Source: DATLFS01 sp035540935
GTDB taxonomy: Bacteria; Actinomycetota; CADDZG01; WHSQ01
Length of the DNA stretch: 8,919 nt
Direction: 5' to 3'
Assembly (NCBI GenBank): GCA_035540935.1
Contig: DATLFS010000013.1
Location: 1-8,919 of the forward strand
The position numbers and the translations under genes are program-made. The notes below the pieces were generated by a model, which did no database searches, was not told the origin of the DNA, and was given only the letters and a program-made list of their open reading frames with translations. This document shows, piece after piece, positions 6,086-8,919 of this stretch (the stretch's first letter is position 1; each line of letters starts with the position of its first letter).

Positions 6086-6091
6086 TACCAT
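6086..6091 (+). promoter_or_regulatory. Putative -10 box (TACCAT) for leaderless uvrA
   Basis: TACCAT fits TANNNT and ends 8 bases before the ATG at 6100, exactly the spacing seen at uvrB. Initiation would fall at or within two bases of the start codon. The bases between (cagcagcc) hold no Shine-Dalgarno sequence. No convincing -35 box is seen. Confidence 0.5.
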
Positions 6092-6099
6092 CAGCAGCC

Positions 6100-8919
<2,820 letters not shown>

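Noticed and set aside
6017..6091. 25-residue N-terminal extension of the zinc-ribbon protein from ATG 6091
   Set aside because: It would cover the palindrome and -10 box of uvrA and adds a stretch unlike the usual start of zinc-ribbon proteins, which begin close to the first Cys pair.

Overview
The window is high-G+C DNA (roughly two thirds G+C by eye) with dense coding, strongly G/C-biased third codon positions and short gaps between genes. Actinobacteria-like promoter features (TANNNT boxes directly in front of start codons) and the protein sequences suggest a member of the Actinomycetota or a similar high-G+C lineage, probably from an uncultured organism. I cannot place it more precisely without a search.

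Layout from left to right: (1) the C-terminal part of an amidase-signature enzyme (1-600, +), whose first 99 bases contain a perfect 44-base inverted repeat that looks like an assembly or amplification foldback; (2) complete uvrB (638-2641, +), apparently leaderless; (3) a small unrecognised ORF on the minus strand (2646-2798) divergent from a DinF-type MATE efflux transporter (2894-4219, +), with a 95-base shared upstream region holding a 12-bp palindrome; (4) a minus-strand pair, made of a zinc-ribbon/single-TM protein of unknown function (5378-6016) followed 10 bases later by a class-V, kynureninase-like PLP enzyme (4216-5367), which converges on the transporter so tightly that one CTAG supplies both stop codons; (5) uvrA (6100 to beyond 8919, +), divergent from the zinc-ribbon gene, also apparently leaderless, with a second 12-bp palindrome just upstream of its -10 box. 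The window ends about 10-20 residues before the expected UvrA C-terminus.

The biological core is nucleotide excision repair. UvrA and UvrB form the damage-recognition complex, and here they bracket a 3.5-kb insert that includes a DinF-family transporter (dinF is a damage-inducible gene in E. coli). I saw no actinobacterial-type LexA box at any of these promoters. Apart from the zinc-ribbon protein, the small ORF and the two palindromes, this is ordinary chromosomal housekeeping DNA. I see no mobile element, CRISPR array, RNA gene or clearly new system.
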